Positions 43,575-54,898 of a stretch of DNA of 64,000 bases are shown here, piece after piece. Within the stretch, counting starts at the first letter, position 1. The number at the start of each line of letters is the position of its first letter. Made by a program: the position numbers and the translations under genes. The stretch is from Alentia gelatinosa (taxonomy: Eukaryota; Annelida; Polychaeta; Phyllodocida; Polynoidae): the NCBI GenBank assembly GCA_950022655.1, contig OX465584.1, positions 44,560,723-44,624,722 on the forward strand, written 5' to 3'. The notes under the pieces are model-generated. The model was given only the letters and a program-made list of their open reading frames with translations, was not told where the DNA came from and did no database searches.

Positions 43575-43800
43575 ATGATGAACGTCTGGTGGTGGTCACA
43601 TGACCAAACACATGTAATCGTTAAAGACATAAACGCGAGAAATCGAGATAAAATACTATCGTAAAACTGTATGAGTTTTAATCTTGGCCACTGTATGCCA
43701 CAACTGGAGTTTGGCAAAGTGACTTCATGAAGCGAAGCCGAGTGAAGTCCTATAGAGTTTCTATAGAGATTCACTTCAAGTTCAAATAAACAATTTTGAT
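43575..43800. repeat. Hairpin element with GAAGCGAAGCCGAGTGA core
   Basis: Core ACTTCATGAAGCGAAGCC then GAGTGAAGT at about 43721-43747 is flanked by ACTTCA/TGAAGT complementarity. The sequence shares CACATG and GTATGCCAC-type motifs with the hairpin region at 47.5-47.7 kb. Confidence 0.45.
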
Positions 43801-45217
43801 AAAATTCTAAATCGCTATGATATGTATGAACAAAAGCAATCTTATTGGCGAACTACTGCATGATATATAAGCATTAGAAAGGCAGAACATGAAAATCTAG
43901 CCATGGCTAGCAGTATGAAAAGTCAACCCAAAGTTTTCAGAAAAACATTGACATTCTTTCATCTAGGTTCTGTATGTTAACATGCATTACCTACCCCTTA
44001 CAGAAGTGAAGAATGTAGCAAAGGAATTCTGCATAGCACGTCATATAATGCTCGCTTGCTTGACTACTCACAATGGCGAATACAATCTTAATACAAGTCC
44101 TAACACTGGTGTTGCAGTCACCAGACGATTGGCCAGCAGGTGTTAGTAATCATTTCACCTGGGCAACTTCCACAAGCTTCCAACAGCAAATTAATTCTGC
44201 GGATTATAAAGTTTAGTTATCCAATCATAAATCTTTTACTTTTTCATCCCCATTTTACATTGAAATCATTCCTTATGTAGACATGCTAATCATGCACCTT
44301 AGAAATATAATTCATCATGTCCCTTTGAAATTAAGAACCTTTTAAAATAAAAATCACAGTGTGCCACAGGGTAAACATATGGAATGGTAACTATGTGATT
44401 ATGTTATTCAATTGAGACAAACCACGGTGAGTTCGCTGTACATTAGGGGTTTCACATATAATCAAGGTATGTTTGTATAGCAGAACCCATCACTCAAGCA
44501 TGCAAAGCGTGGTAAATGTTTACTATCCATTAAGGGGACTCACATATATAAATGCATTAATTAACAGCACATATTGACGTCAGAACAGCGGACATGATGG
44601 AGAACATTTTCTATTAATTTCTCAGTGTTGACAAGGAAAATATGGTTGAGGAAAGCCAAGCTTATACGAGGGCTAACACAGAAATTAGACTAAATGTGAA
44701 CTCATAGAAGAACTACAGGACATAGACAATGTGTCACATAACAAAGCTATGGTAAAAGGATTGTTATTGAAGCCAGTCACTCATAAGACATTTTAAATGT
44801 TACAAGAAATGGAATCTGAATCAAATGACCAGTAGGTTTTTGGATATGGAATGATGTATATTGGTAGGAATAGTGCGTTGACCTTACCCATATTATGTTG
44901 ACCCCTGAAATGTCAGTGTTTATCTATTGTAAATATGTCTCACAGTGAACGGAAATTTTGCTTTAGAATTGTATTTGCATCATTAGACGGCAGAGTCAGA
45001 TGGCCTAGTCAAGTTATCTTTATGTGCTTATGTAATGAAACACAAAACTGTCGATATAGATTTTCCGAGAATGTTTGTCGTCGCTGGGTTGTGCAAGGCA
45101 GAGCACCAACTGCATTGCGGTTATATGTTAACCCTTTCCAGGCGAGGAGGTTAGAGGGCAGCAGAGCCTGTAGGGCCTCGGATTTCTTCTATGTTATCCT
45201 TCCCTTAAAAATATCCT
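43801..45217. other. AT-rich DNA without recognised features
   Basis: Short ORFs only; no similarity or structure recognised. Confidence 0.45.
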
Positions 45218-45690
45218 GTAGAAAGGCCTGTAGAAACTAGGTCTCATAAAGCTAAGACATTTTAAAGACTTTCATCTCACGGGATACTTTTGATGTTTTT
45301 TTATGCTCCCATAAAGCTCTTTAATCTTCGGGAGCACTTTTCATGTATTTTTTTATGTCGGGCAACAGTCTCAAACATGTTCACTATATAGTGACAAAAA
45401 GTTTCCTATTTTTCTTGAATACATAGAATAAAGATAGAAGCACAATTCAAAGTGTCCCAGAAAGGCCTGTAAAACACTTTTGTAAGGGATAGGTCTCATA
45501 AGGCTCGGACATTTTTAAGATTTCAATCTCAGGGCAAAAGTCTCAAACACGGTAATTCTAAAGTGACAAAAAGTTTCCCATTTTTCTTAGATACTTCGGT
45601 GCGGTCTTAGAATAAAGATAGAAGCACAATTCAAAGTGTTTTGACATTTTTATTATTTTCATCTCACGGGACACTTTTTTACGATTACGA
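45218..45690. repeat. Direct repeats of roughly 180-240 bp
   Basis: GAAAGGCCTGTA...GGTCTCATAA recurs (about 45218 and 45460), AAAGATAGAAGCACAATTCA recurs (about 45430 and 45613), and CATCTCACGGGA recurs (about 45273 and 45660). A weak further relative (AAAGATAGAACTATAATT) is at about 46234. Confidence 0.7.
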
Positions 45691-46337
45691 GTAAAGGCGT
45701 CTTCACGCACTAGCTTGATTTAGAAGTTTGAACCAATGAATCACAGTCCACCACTAAACAAGCAGTTCACCACTAAACCAGCAGTCAGTGGTGGTGGTAA
45801 TATCAATGTATAAACCCCAACAAAGTGCTATACCTGATGAGAAACAGTAAGTTTCGAAACCACAAGTCTCTTGTCCCCACATTCTAGAAGAATGGCGAGA
45901 AAAACTCAAATCCACAACAGTTTTTCAGCCCTACCCTACACATATAATGACCACACTCCGCAGAACACCAAATGGTCAGCCCAGGTTTGTTATTCTCTAG
46001 TCGCACTCAGCGTGAGGCCGTTACCAACGATACAGAAAGTTGTTTACTCTGTTGTTCTATCAGAATACACCTTACGGCAGAACCATATCAAGTTCAGCCA
46101 ATAAGAACGGGGATAGCATCTAGTACATGGCGGCACAGCCGTCGAAGCGAGTAGATTCAATGTTAAGAGAACACTTGTGGTCGTGTTATGCACAAGAGTA
46201 GACATCTTCATCTTTCTAAAAAATACTTAGACTAAAGATAGAACTATAATTACAAATTGTTGCAGAAATACCTGTAATAACTGTAAATTCGGGTATATAT
46301 TACTGTAGCAGCATCTAGTGGGGATTCGCTGAACTAA

Positions 46338-47313
46338 GAGGCCTATTCCACCAAAAACGCCCTCAGCAGGCGGGTTTTTGCCCTCCAGCCGGCGTTTGCC
46401 GCCGGGGCCGGCCGGCCGGCCGCCCCTAAACCCCTTAATTCTAGGAGCTGTTCTACCAAAGCCCCACAAGGCGACCAACAGGCGTACACAAGGCGCCCTG
46501 CGAGCGCCCATAGAGCCGGCCGGACCTGGCGCGGCGATACACTCGCAGCGGGTTCGCTATTGCCGTCTGGTGGACGTTGGTGGCACTAACGCGCAAGCCC
46601 GCGGTTCTCTATCGATCCGATAGGCGGCGCGGCAAGCAGCGATACACTAGGGCGCTCTGAAGCCGGGAAAGCCACGTATCGAGCGGAGCAGCATGCCCGC
46701 ACGTCGGGATTTGTACGGAAACGGCCAGAGGACGTCAAATAACCGCAGAAATACACGTTAAATCGAACGATGAAGGTAAATAAAGACAAGGATTGATGTT
46801 ATGAATATCTATATTTGACATTGGTGCTTATATTTTGCCCAAACTGCCGCAACTGCCGAAATATTGGTGTCCGCGTATTGGGATACCGTCCGCGGGGCTT
46901 TGTTGACAGTGTATATCGTAGTATATGCCGGGGGCTTAAAATCAAATGGATCAGTTTTCCTCTGGCAGGACTTACGGGTGACATTGTGCTCATAATGCCC
47001 GACCGCCCGCCCGGCCTTCGCTGTGGTTATCACTATATTTTGGTGGAACACCTCCAAAATTGGCTATTGCACAAGAAGTGTCCCTGGCCGGCGACCACCA
47101 ACAGGTCAGCCGATACTGCCCGGCTACGGGGTTTTGGAGGCACGGTGCCTAGCAGGGTCCGGCCGTGAGAGGCCTGTGAGCTCTCATGAGCTGTTCCACC
47201 AAGCAGATTATCGCCGCCCGCAGGAGGTTTGGGCCGGCTATTGCCGCCGGTCGCCAATAGGCGACCACAAGGGGCCTGGCCTGGGCTTGTGCCTCCTTGG
47301 TGGAATAGGCCTC
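46338..47313 (-). mobile_element. Harbinger-like non-autonomous transposon, copy 2 (976 bp, inverted)
   Basis: Same inverted ends and TAA flanks (46335-46337, 47314-47316) as copy 1, and the same interior in opposite orientation; for example ATATTTTGGTGGAACACCTC at about 47034 matches the complement of copy 1 at about 39548. About 55 bp shorter. No transposase. Confidence 0.85.
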
Positions 47314-47498
47314 TAAGCTGAAAACGGTGGCGCCGCCTGTAGCGTGTGTATGTATCAAAGTGTGGCAGTCATTGGCTTGGGTGGGCGGCCGCTTCCAGTC
47401 CATAGAGATTTATGTTCATGTGTAGGGAAAAACTCGAATCTGCTATTTCTTTAGGCTTCACAACTTTATGCTGGTTCATGGCGTATTATCCAGAAACA

Positions 47499-47632
47499 TC
47501 ACGAAATTTCATACAGTTGTTTATATGGCATGAGTTGTCTTCGCGGAATTATATCACGAAGCGGAGCTGAGTGATATATGTAGCAGAAGACAACGAATAC
47601 CATGTAAACAATTGTTTGAAATTAAGTGACGT
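47499..47632. mobile_element. Foldback element with GAAGCGGAGCTGAGTGA loop
   Basis: Arms TTTCATACAGTTGTTTATAT then GGCATGAGTTGTCTTC (left) and GAAGACAACGAATACC then ATGTAAACAATTGTTTGAAA (right) are complementary with few mismatches. The loop holds TATATCACGAAGCGGAGC then TGAGTGATATA, itself palindromic. Confidence 0.7.
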
Positions 47633-47753
47633 TTAGATTTTATCCTATCCCGTCACATGTTTTTAACTTCATATGTCACCTGTGGCATATAAATATTATA
47701 TGGCATAACCGTGGCATACAGTCACTCCATGTTAAGTATATGGAGATTTATAT

Positions 47754-47767
47754 GGGGGGGGGGGGGG
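47754..47767 (+). repeat. Poly-G tract (14)
   Basis: Uninterrupted G14 on the plus strand. Confidence 0.95.
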
Positions 47768-48081
47768 TAGGATAAAGGTTTGTTAACGCTGATGGTCAGC
47801 TAGCCAATTTACCCGGCTCTGTCCCAAACAGAGTCAGGTCCCTCTTCCATAGAGCCCTCCACCGGGTCGTCATTTCATACTGGCCACACTCTGACATGTA
47901 TGAAAACAAAATTGAATCGGTAAATACATACCCATTGGATTTCGCCAACCTTCAAACAGCCATCTCTTACTTAATAACTGTGTACTATAGAGGTAGTTTT
48001 CCAGTGGATCTTGGCTGGTTCTCAAATCTAGCCATTTTGTTCGGTTTACCTTGCTGGTTCTCTAACTACACAATGCCTGCA

Positions 48082-48101
48082 GGGGGGGGGGGGGGGGGGG
48101 G
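48082..48101 (+). repeat. Poly-G tract (20)
   Basis: Uninterrupted G20; its length is prone to sequencing error. Confidence 0.95.
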
Positions 48102-48214
48102 TGCAGAACCGCACGTAACATTGTAATGCTCATCCAAGCTCATCCAAGCACGAAAGACCCCAAAATCTACGACAGCTCCAGAGGTGTCGTAGGTCCCTCT
48201 TATCATATTTTTTT

Positions 48215-48655
48215 TACCCAAATACCACCATACTGCCCCTCTACCATACTGCCTCTCCACCATACTGCCCCTCCACCATACTGCCCCTCTACCATACTGC
48301 CTCTCAACCATACTGCCCCTCCACCATACTGCCCCACCCCCCATCATACTGCCCCTCCACCAATTCTGCCCTCTACTATACTGCCCCTCCACCATACTGC
48401 CCCTCCATCATACTGCCCCCCTACTATACTGCCCCTCTACTATACTGCCCCTCCTCCATACTGCCCCTCCACCATACTGCCCCTCTACCATACTGCCCCT
48501 CTAATATACTGCCCCTCCTCCATACTGCCCGATCCACCATACTGCCCCTCCTCCATACTGCCCTCCACCATACTGCCACGCCACCATACTGCCCCTCTAC
48601 TATACTACCCCTCCACCATACTGCCCCTCCTCCATACTGCCCCTCTAACCATGTT
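48215..48655. repeat. 15-bp minisatellite CCATACTGCCCCTCC
   Basis: About 29 units with variants (CTCCACC, CTCTACT, CTCCTCC before ATACTGCCC). C-rich on plus, with one G per unit. Pro/Cys/Tyr or Trp/Gly-rich ORFs here are artefacts. Confidence 0.95.
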
Positions 48656-49195
48656 ACCACGGTACCATTTACTGCGTTATCATTCTAACCCCATTACGAT
48701 TCTAACTCCGTTATTGCATTATCATTCTAACGCCATTACCATTTCTAACAGCGTTACCGCATTACCATTCTAATCGCGTTATGCCCTAATTACGTTAGCA
48801 TTACATGCTAACATCTTAATACTGTTACTCCATTACTGCCCTAGCGTTACCATGATACCATTACTGTTACCTGTAAGAATGGTTTATATTTCTGTCTGGG
48901 TTACAACCTAACCAAGTTACTGTGTTACCGTTACCGCGTTACCTTCACGATTCTAACCCCCTTTTGACGTTTTCTATCCTGGTTACTGCATTACCATTCA
49001 AACTGCGTTTCATGTACAGTGTGCGGTCCATAACTATGAAAAATGCCCATAACTATCAACCGCGTTACGCTACCTAAGAAGATGTTACCCATCAAAACGT
49101 TTTGTATTCTAGATAATTGCATTACGATACCTAGGAACGCGTTATATTAAGGCCTAGTTACATATCACCGGATTAGCGTTACGGAAAGGTTACGG
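48656..49195. repeat. Degenerate GTTACCATTCTAACCCC array
   Basis: Motifs CGTTACC, CATTACCATTCTAAC and ACCGCGTTACC recur irregularly; decays to unique sequence by about 49190. Confidence 0.65.
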
Positions 49196-49215
49196 ATGAA
49201 AAAAGACTCGATCCG

Positions 49216-49850
49216 TAGACTTCCCTACATCCTTACATCCCTACATCCTACATCCATAAATCCCTACATCTTACATCCCACATCCCTACATCCTACATCC
49301 CTATATCCCTACATCCCCACATCCCTACATTCTACATCCATACATCCTACATCCCTACATCCCTATATCCTACATCCATGCATCCCTACATCCTGCATCC
49401 CTACATCCCTACATCCCCATATTCCTACATCCATACATCCTACATCCCTACATCCCCACATCCCTACATCCTACATCCCCACATCCCTACATCCCCATAT
49501 CCCTACATCCCTTCATCCCCACATCCCTACATCCTACATCCCTACATTCATATATCCCCACATCCCTACATCCTAGAACCCTACATCCTACATCCCTACA
49601 TCCTACATCCATACATCCCTACAGCCATACATCCTACATCCCCACATCCCTACATCCATAAATCCCCACATCCCTACATCCCTACATCCATAAATCCCCA
49701 CATCCTACATCCATACATCCTACATCCATACATCCTATATCCCTACATCCTACATCAGTACATCTATACATCCTACATCCCCACATCCCTACATCCCTAC
49801 ATCCCTACATCACTACATCCCTACATCCTACATCCCTACATCCATACGTC
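49216..49850. repeat. TACATCC/TACATCCC short-period array, block 1
   Basis: Mixed 7- and 8-mers (CCTACAT, CCCTACAT, CCCCACAT, CCATACAT). The plus strand is essentially free of G. His-Pro-Tyr-Ile repeats in translation are artefacts. Confidence 0.95.
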
Positions 49851-49950
49851 CGATGTGCAACCCCCGGGACCCCAAAGGCCTAATAACATAACACAGCTGT
49901 TCACCCCTGAATAGAGATCAGGAGTGAATCCTTTACCAAATGATGAGCCT

Positions 49951-50372
49951 ACATCCTACATCCCCATATTCCTACATCCATACATCCTACATCCATATAT
50001 CCATATATCCCTACATCCTACATCCCCACATCCTACATCCCCACATCCCTACATCCCCATATCCCTACATCCCTACCGGTACATCCTAAAACCCTACATC
50101 CTACATCCCTACATCCTACATCCATATATCCCTACAGCCATACATCCTACATCCCCACATCCCTACATCCATACATCCCCACATCCTATATCCCTACATC
50201 CTACATCCCCACATCCTATATCCCTACATCCTACATCCATACATCTATACATCCTACATCCATACATCCCTACATCCCTACATCCCTACATCCATATATC
50301 CCTACTTACCTACATCCTACAACCATACATCCCTACATCCATATATCCCTACATCACTACATCCTACATCCA
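49951..50372. repeat. TACATCC/TACATCCC array, block 2
   Basis: Same units as block 1, separated from it by about 100 bp of unique sequence (49851-49950) that probably inserted into one array. Confidence 0.95.
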
Positions 50373-50399
50373 TAGACCACCCACACAAGGAAGGACATT

Positions 50400-51850
50400 C
50401 ACGCCAGTAAATACTAGGATCATGATAAACTACCTCCTAATTCCACATTATGTCACAAACCTAAAGTCTTTTCCTATCTTATGATCTCTAGTAATAACGG
50501 ATTATGTCTTCTTGTGATGTAGCACTAAACAGTTTTCCTCATGGCAATAATCAGGTGTTGATACTTAATCCATTTTGTTAATTATTCTCAATATGCGACA
50601 CTGGGTATATAGACTTCAGTGTAATTTAGTCTAATGTCTATCATTATGACACATTTGTATATGGTATACACAATATTGTTCTTGCAGGAGGTTGCGGAGG
50701 GAATGGCTGCAAGCAAATATAGGTCACTTTCATTTAATCTCAGCCATTGCCTTTCTCGTACTTTTTTTAGCACAAACCAGCACTCATTTGGAGTCTCTAC
50801 GTTACTTATATGCGGACATAGAACATAAGATATAGGGTGTGTCAGTATACTGTATCAGTTTACTACTGTTCCAACTTATAGAGAGATGGTGAGAGGAAGG
50901 GAGAGAGAGAGAGAAAGAGAGAACAGCCCTTTATTTAGCTTGCCAGAGTCTAGTCAGAGTCCATGTTCATGGACCATGCTTCACACACCTTTGGTAACGT
51001 CTATGTGGCACACGGAATGGGATCAGCGGTGCTTATCTACTCTCCGAGCTACTCAGAGTTTAGTTACTGCCAGTCGTCGCCAGGTAGTGTTACTGAAGAA
51101 CATTCGCCTCTCCCGACAAGTCACTTTGCAGATATATTACCAGGGGGCGTTGATGTGCATTTGTTATAGTAGCATGGCCTGCCATAATATCTTTTACGGT
51201 ATTTATCTAAAAGAAACGATGTAAACAGCCATAACCTTTATTGTGATAATAGGCCATCGCAAAATGATTCTATATTGCCAGGGTAATTGCGCAAAAGATG
51301 CCAAAGTACAAGACAATATACCACACATACAGGACATATACAGAATATAGAATGTATTCTGCTCTGTTATAGTTGGCCTCAGATGGCATTCGTAATACAT
51401 GTATTTTCAAAGTTCATCATCATATGAGATAAGTGTATGAGTAATGTCTTTGATTTACATTTTGAAATTATCTACCTTTTTTATATGTTGTACACTTTCA
51501 GGGATTTGTTTTCTAGATATAGCGGGAAGTGTCTATACTTCTCGGTAAGGGTATTAAGAACCCGCCGAATCAACCACTAGCGTGGGGGCTAAGCCCTGAT
51601 CATTAATAACCGTGCAGGGGTAGTTTTTTTGCGTAGACAAAAAAGTGTTCTCTCTCAAATTTTCAGCCTGTATCGGATCTGGGCATTCCCCATTATTGCA
51701 GGGAAGTGGTAATTGTGTTTTTTTACAGGATCTCATCAGCCGTGACGATCTGGCGTCAAAATGGTGGCTGTGGTCGTTTAATCTAAATACATCAATTAAA
51801 TCAATACATGGAGAGGTGAGAGCCGTCTCTCAGTGGTCATCATAATCGGG
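50400..51850. other. No recognised gene
   Basis: Contains a short GA-rich run at about 50893-50922. Several ORFs of 60-110 residues show no recognisable similarity. Confidence 0.45.
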
Positions 51851-52031
51851 CTAGCTAGGATTTGCACAAATGATATATTCAAAATCTTTCAGCACACTTT
51901 TCTCTCGAACTGAGGTGAGCTGTTCGCCAGCATCGCGGATAAATTGGTTTGTGTCGAAAAATCCTTTTCTCACGGCGCGAACCAATTTCTCCCCAACCTT
52001 TACTAGACACTCATTCCAAGTTTGGATTACC
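51851..52031 (-). CDS. Orphan terminal exon candidate, unknown protein
   Basis: An acceptor-like CATCGTGCAG precedes 52031. The frame then encodes VIQTWNECLVKVGEKLVRAV and RKGFFDTNQFIRDAGEQL, continuing through LKDFEYIICANPS to a stop at 51853-51851. The composition is helical and protein-like and richer in GC than its flanks. No upstream exon, domain or family was recognised; it may be a relic of a mobile element or a chance ORF. Confidence 0.25.
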
Positions 52032-52099
52032 CTGCACGATGAGTTATACATTGTAATCGAACGGGCTCCAATAATAAGATCTCTTTGAAATTATCCTAG

Positions 52100-54690
52100 G
52101 TCACTAAATGCCGAAAGCATGAATGCTGTTTTTGTTTAGGCCCTTGACGTGGTATACAATGTAATCTGTAGAATGTCGCATGGTAGGTTTTACAATATAT
52201 CATAAAAACAAGGAAAAAGGTTAGGCACATTTTGATAATTACAAATAGTTTATTATCAGGTATGGATTAACATGAAGAGTACATGTACGTAGATACATCA
52301 TAGATCACCATTGTATTTGAATGCACTTTAAGCTGCCTCCAGAGATGAGTTTATGAAAGTGTCACTCTTGTGTGACGCATAGTTTCTGACCTCTTTGTAA
52401 TACAATGCAGACCCCCATGCGCAGTTAACTTGTGTAAGATAGCTTTGTTCAGCAGGGAATTCTTGATTGGCAAGTACAAAACTAGTCAATATGCCTGTAG
52501 GAGATAAAGAGAGGGATAGATGAACCCTTCAGAAATTCAAAATCGAGTTCTATACTCAATTTTCGTTTATTCCTACTTCATAACTACTGACTAGAGAAAC
52601 CGAAAAATCTACTCTTATGAAACTACATAATTATGGAAGAGTTGTAAAGTATATCTAAGAATTGTAACATTCGTGGTACAGGATTGTAAGCTCCTTGATA
52701 ATAGAGGTGTTGATCGGCTGATGCATTTTGGAATGTTGCATGATCTCCATCTCTGATAGTAGTTCACACTATTTCCAAGGAAATGAAACACATTGAAGGA
52801 AGAGAACACATGTAATGTATGGTAGTACGTTATATAGCAAACTTTAAAAAAGGAAAATGTTATACCACATACATGCACAGCTTTGATATGCGTGTAATCA
52901 GCAATATGCGGGACACATTTTTATTCACATAAGAGACATTTTGAAGCAGGTATATTGGTCTGCGAAGAACACGCTCACATACCCATTGGATGCCAATTTG
53001 TAAACTTTGTAGATCAGACACCAGCCTGCCTTATCGTGCATATTATCTTCTATGAGATTGAATCATTTGTCGGCCATTAATCAATGTTGACAAATGACTC
53101 CAAAGTCGATGATACGTGATGATACAGGTGAGTTCGATAATACGACATGTAATAACTTAAATGTTGCCACATGATATGCGAAAAATAAGCATCAAGTAAC
53201 CTTCACTTAACATATATTTCATGGTTCAGAAAGGGGCGCAGGTACCAACCAAACGCAGCCTTCTTTCTCTATAACCCCGGGATGTTTTTCTAATAAACCT
53301 TAGCACGATTACAAGGTCCAAAACTAGACACGTAGCGAAATATATGGAGACATTCATTATACATAACACTTTAAGCATTACTCCACTTGGTCTTATAAAT
53401 GATTCGTTGTCCACAATGCACATACATATCCAAATAAAACAAACTGTGGCGGTTGGTAGACTAAAATATTATGCAGAAGATAGAAAAAGATACAAGGTCA
53501 TAGTAGAGAAGCAAACGAATATACTGATCGTCTGTAAACCACTGGTATGAGAACATGGACCTATTTTCCTGTAATAGAGACGTAAGTAATCTAGGATCTA
53601 TTGCAAATATCATGCAATCCCATGTTCGAAGGTTTATGATTAGGTAGAGAGAATCTTGGTTATCTCGTCGCTAGTGAAGTTTATAGATTAACACACTGAT
53701 TGCTGAAGGTAGCAGTTGATTCACACTCTCCTGGCAAAATACACACATTTAGAGATTGAGAGAGTATTCCAAAAATGTTATCCTCTCATAAATCTCTCGG
53801 CGACAAAACGAAGGATGTACACTGTTTGAAATAGAAATCTATCGCAATAAACGCTTTAGAAATGTGTGATTTGATAAAGAATTATCGTTTTATTCATATC
53901 TCAGGACGTGTTGCTCAAACATCCAAGAGAAAAGGGAAATAGAATCAATGAACATCATACCAAAGACAGAAACTACAGGATAAGATTGAAGGAGATATTC
54001 AGTAAACGTTATACATACACGGCAAGTCCATTCAACCATGCCATGTGGTCGTGTTGCAGCTCGGGTCATATCACAGCGAGAGGTTCTCTATGAAAAAACA
54101 TAAGAAGAAAAAAGGAATTGCGTCATACCGGCCATGGCCAAGAGCAGAGCTAAAGAGTACCTTATGCTGACACTCTCTCTGTCATTTTCTGATGACCCCA
54201 TTGAAAATGTATGGAGCCACATTATACTACTACCCATTGTTCATTAGTGGCCGTACACCATATCCATGGTTTACGGCTTTTGCAAACTCATTATCGAATT
54301 TCTAGGAATATAAATTAACATTAATGACCGTGGGAAAGACAAACAGCAATCTACAGTTTTTGGACCATCGATTATTGTCTATCCATACCCGTGTGCGAAT
54401 GTCTCACACTATGGGTTAGCTGTCCAGATTTCATTCATCATGAAGGGACGAATGAATGCAGTTTGTCCATCTGTATCACGTGACTACCTACCATCCAAAA
54501 TCATAATTAGTAAAATGGAGTTTTAATGATATTCAGGTCTCAGACAGAGTGAAGGTGCCTGAATGAAATATGTTCCTTGTTGTTTTGGAGTGTTTAGGCG
54601 TTCCTCACTGTTGAAAATCGGTCGTCTGAACTGACCAAACCAAATCAGAACGGCTTTCCTTCAGAGAGCCTAACCTTGTCTCCATACTGA
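52100..54690. other. AT-rich DNA without recognised features
   Basis: No gene, RNA or repeat family recognised. Confidence 0.45.
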
Positions 54691-54697
54691 CATCACA

Positions 54698-54898
54698 GTA
54701 AGGCCCGGCATCCACTGAGCTTCCGATACACTCTGAAAGGCCACATGATGCATCTCCAGACAAAAAAAAACGATACCCCGTTAGAAAGTAAACTTTAACC
54801 CGTAACCGATACATCCGGGGATGCACCCCGATGCACGCATCGTAAGGGCTATCGGAGGGTATCCGGAGCTCAGTGGACGCCAGACTCCTAGGCCCTTA
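54698..54898. mobile_element. Hairpin MITE (about 200 bp)
   Basis: Left TAAGGCCCGGCATCCACTGA then GCTTCCGATACACTC pairs with right GAGGGTATCCGGAGCTCAGT then GGACGCC...GGCCCTTA. The interior has no ORF. Ends read TAAGG...CCTTA. Confidence 0.6.

Noticed and set aside
48126..48773. 215-residue ORF rich in Pro/His/Thr/Ala/Tyr and its minus-strand Gly/Trp counterparts
   Set aside because: Produced by the 15-bp CCATACTGCCCCTCC minisatellite, whose length keeps frames open.
48215..50372. Possible CRISPR-like array
   Set aside because: Units are 7-15 bp without unique spacers; this is an ordinary eukaryotic minisatellite belt.
49196..50484. Long ORFs rich in His-Pro-Tyr-Ile-Pro-Thr-Ser
   Set aside because: They are translations of the TACATCC/TACATCCC array, which is open in several frames because it lacks G; no start context or non-repeat domain.
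50963..51169. 68-residue ORF of fairly protein-like composition
   Set aside because: No clear start context, splice borders or family; an overlapping frame is equally open.
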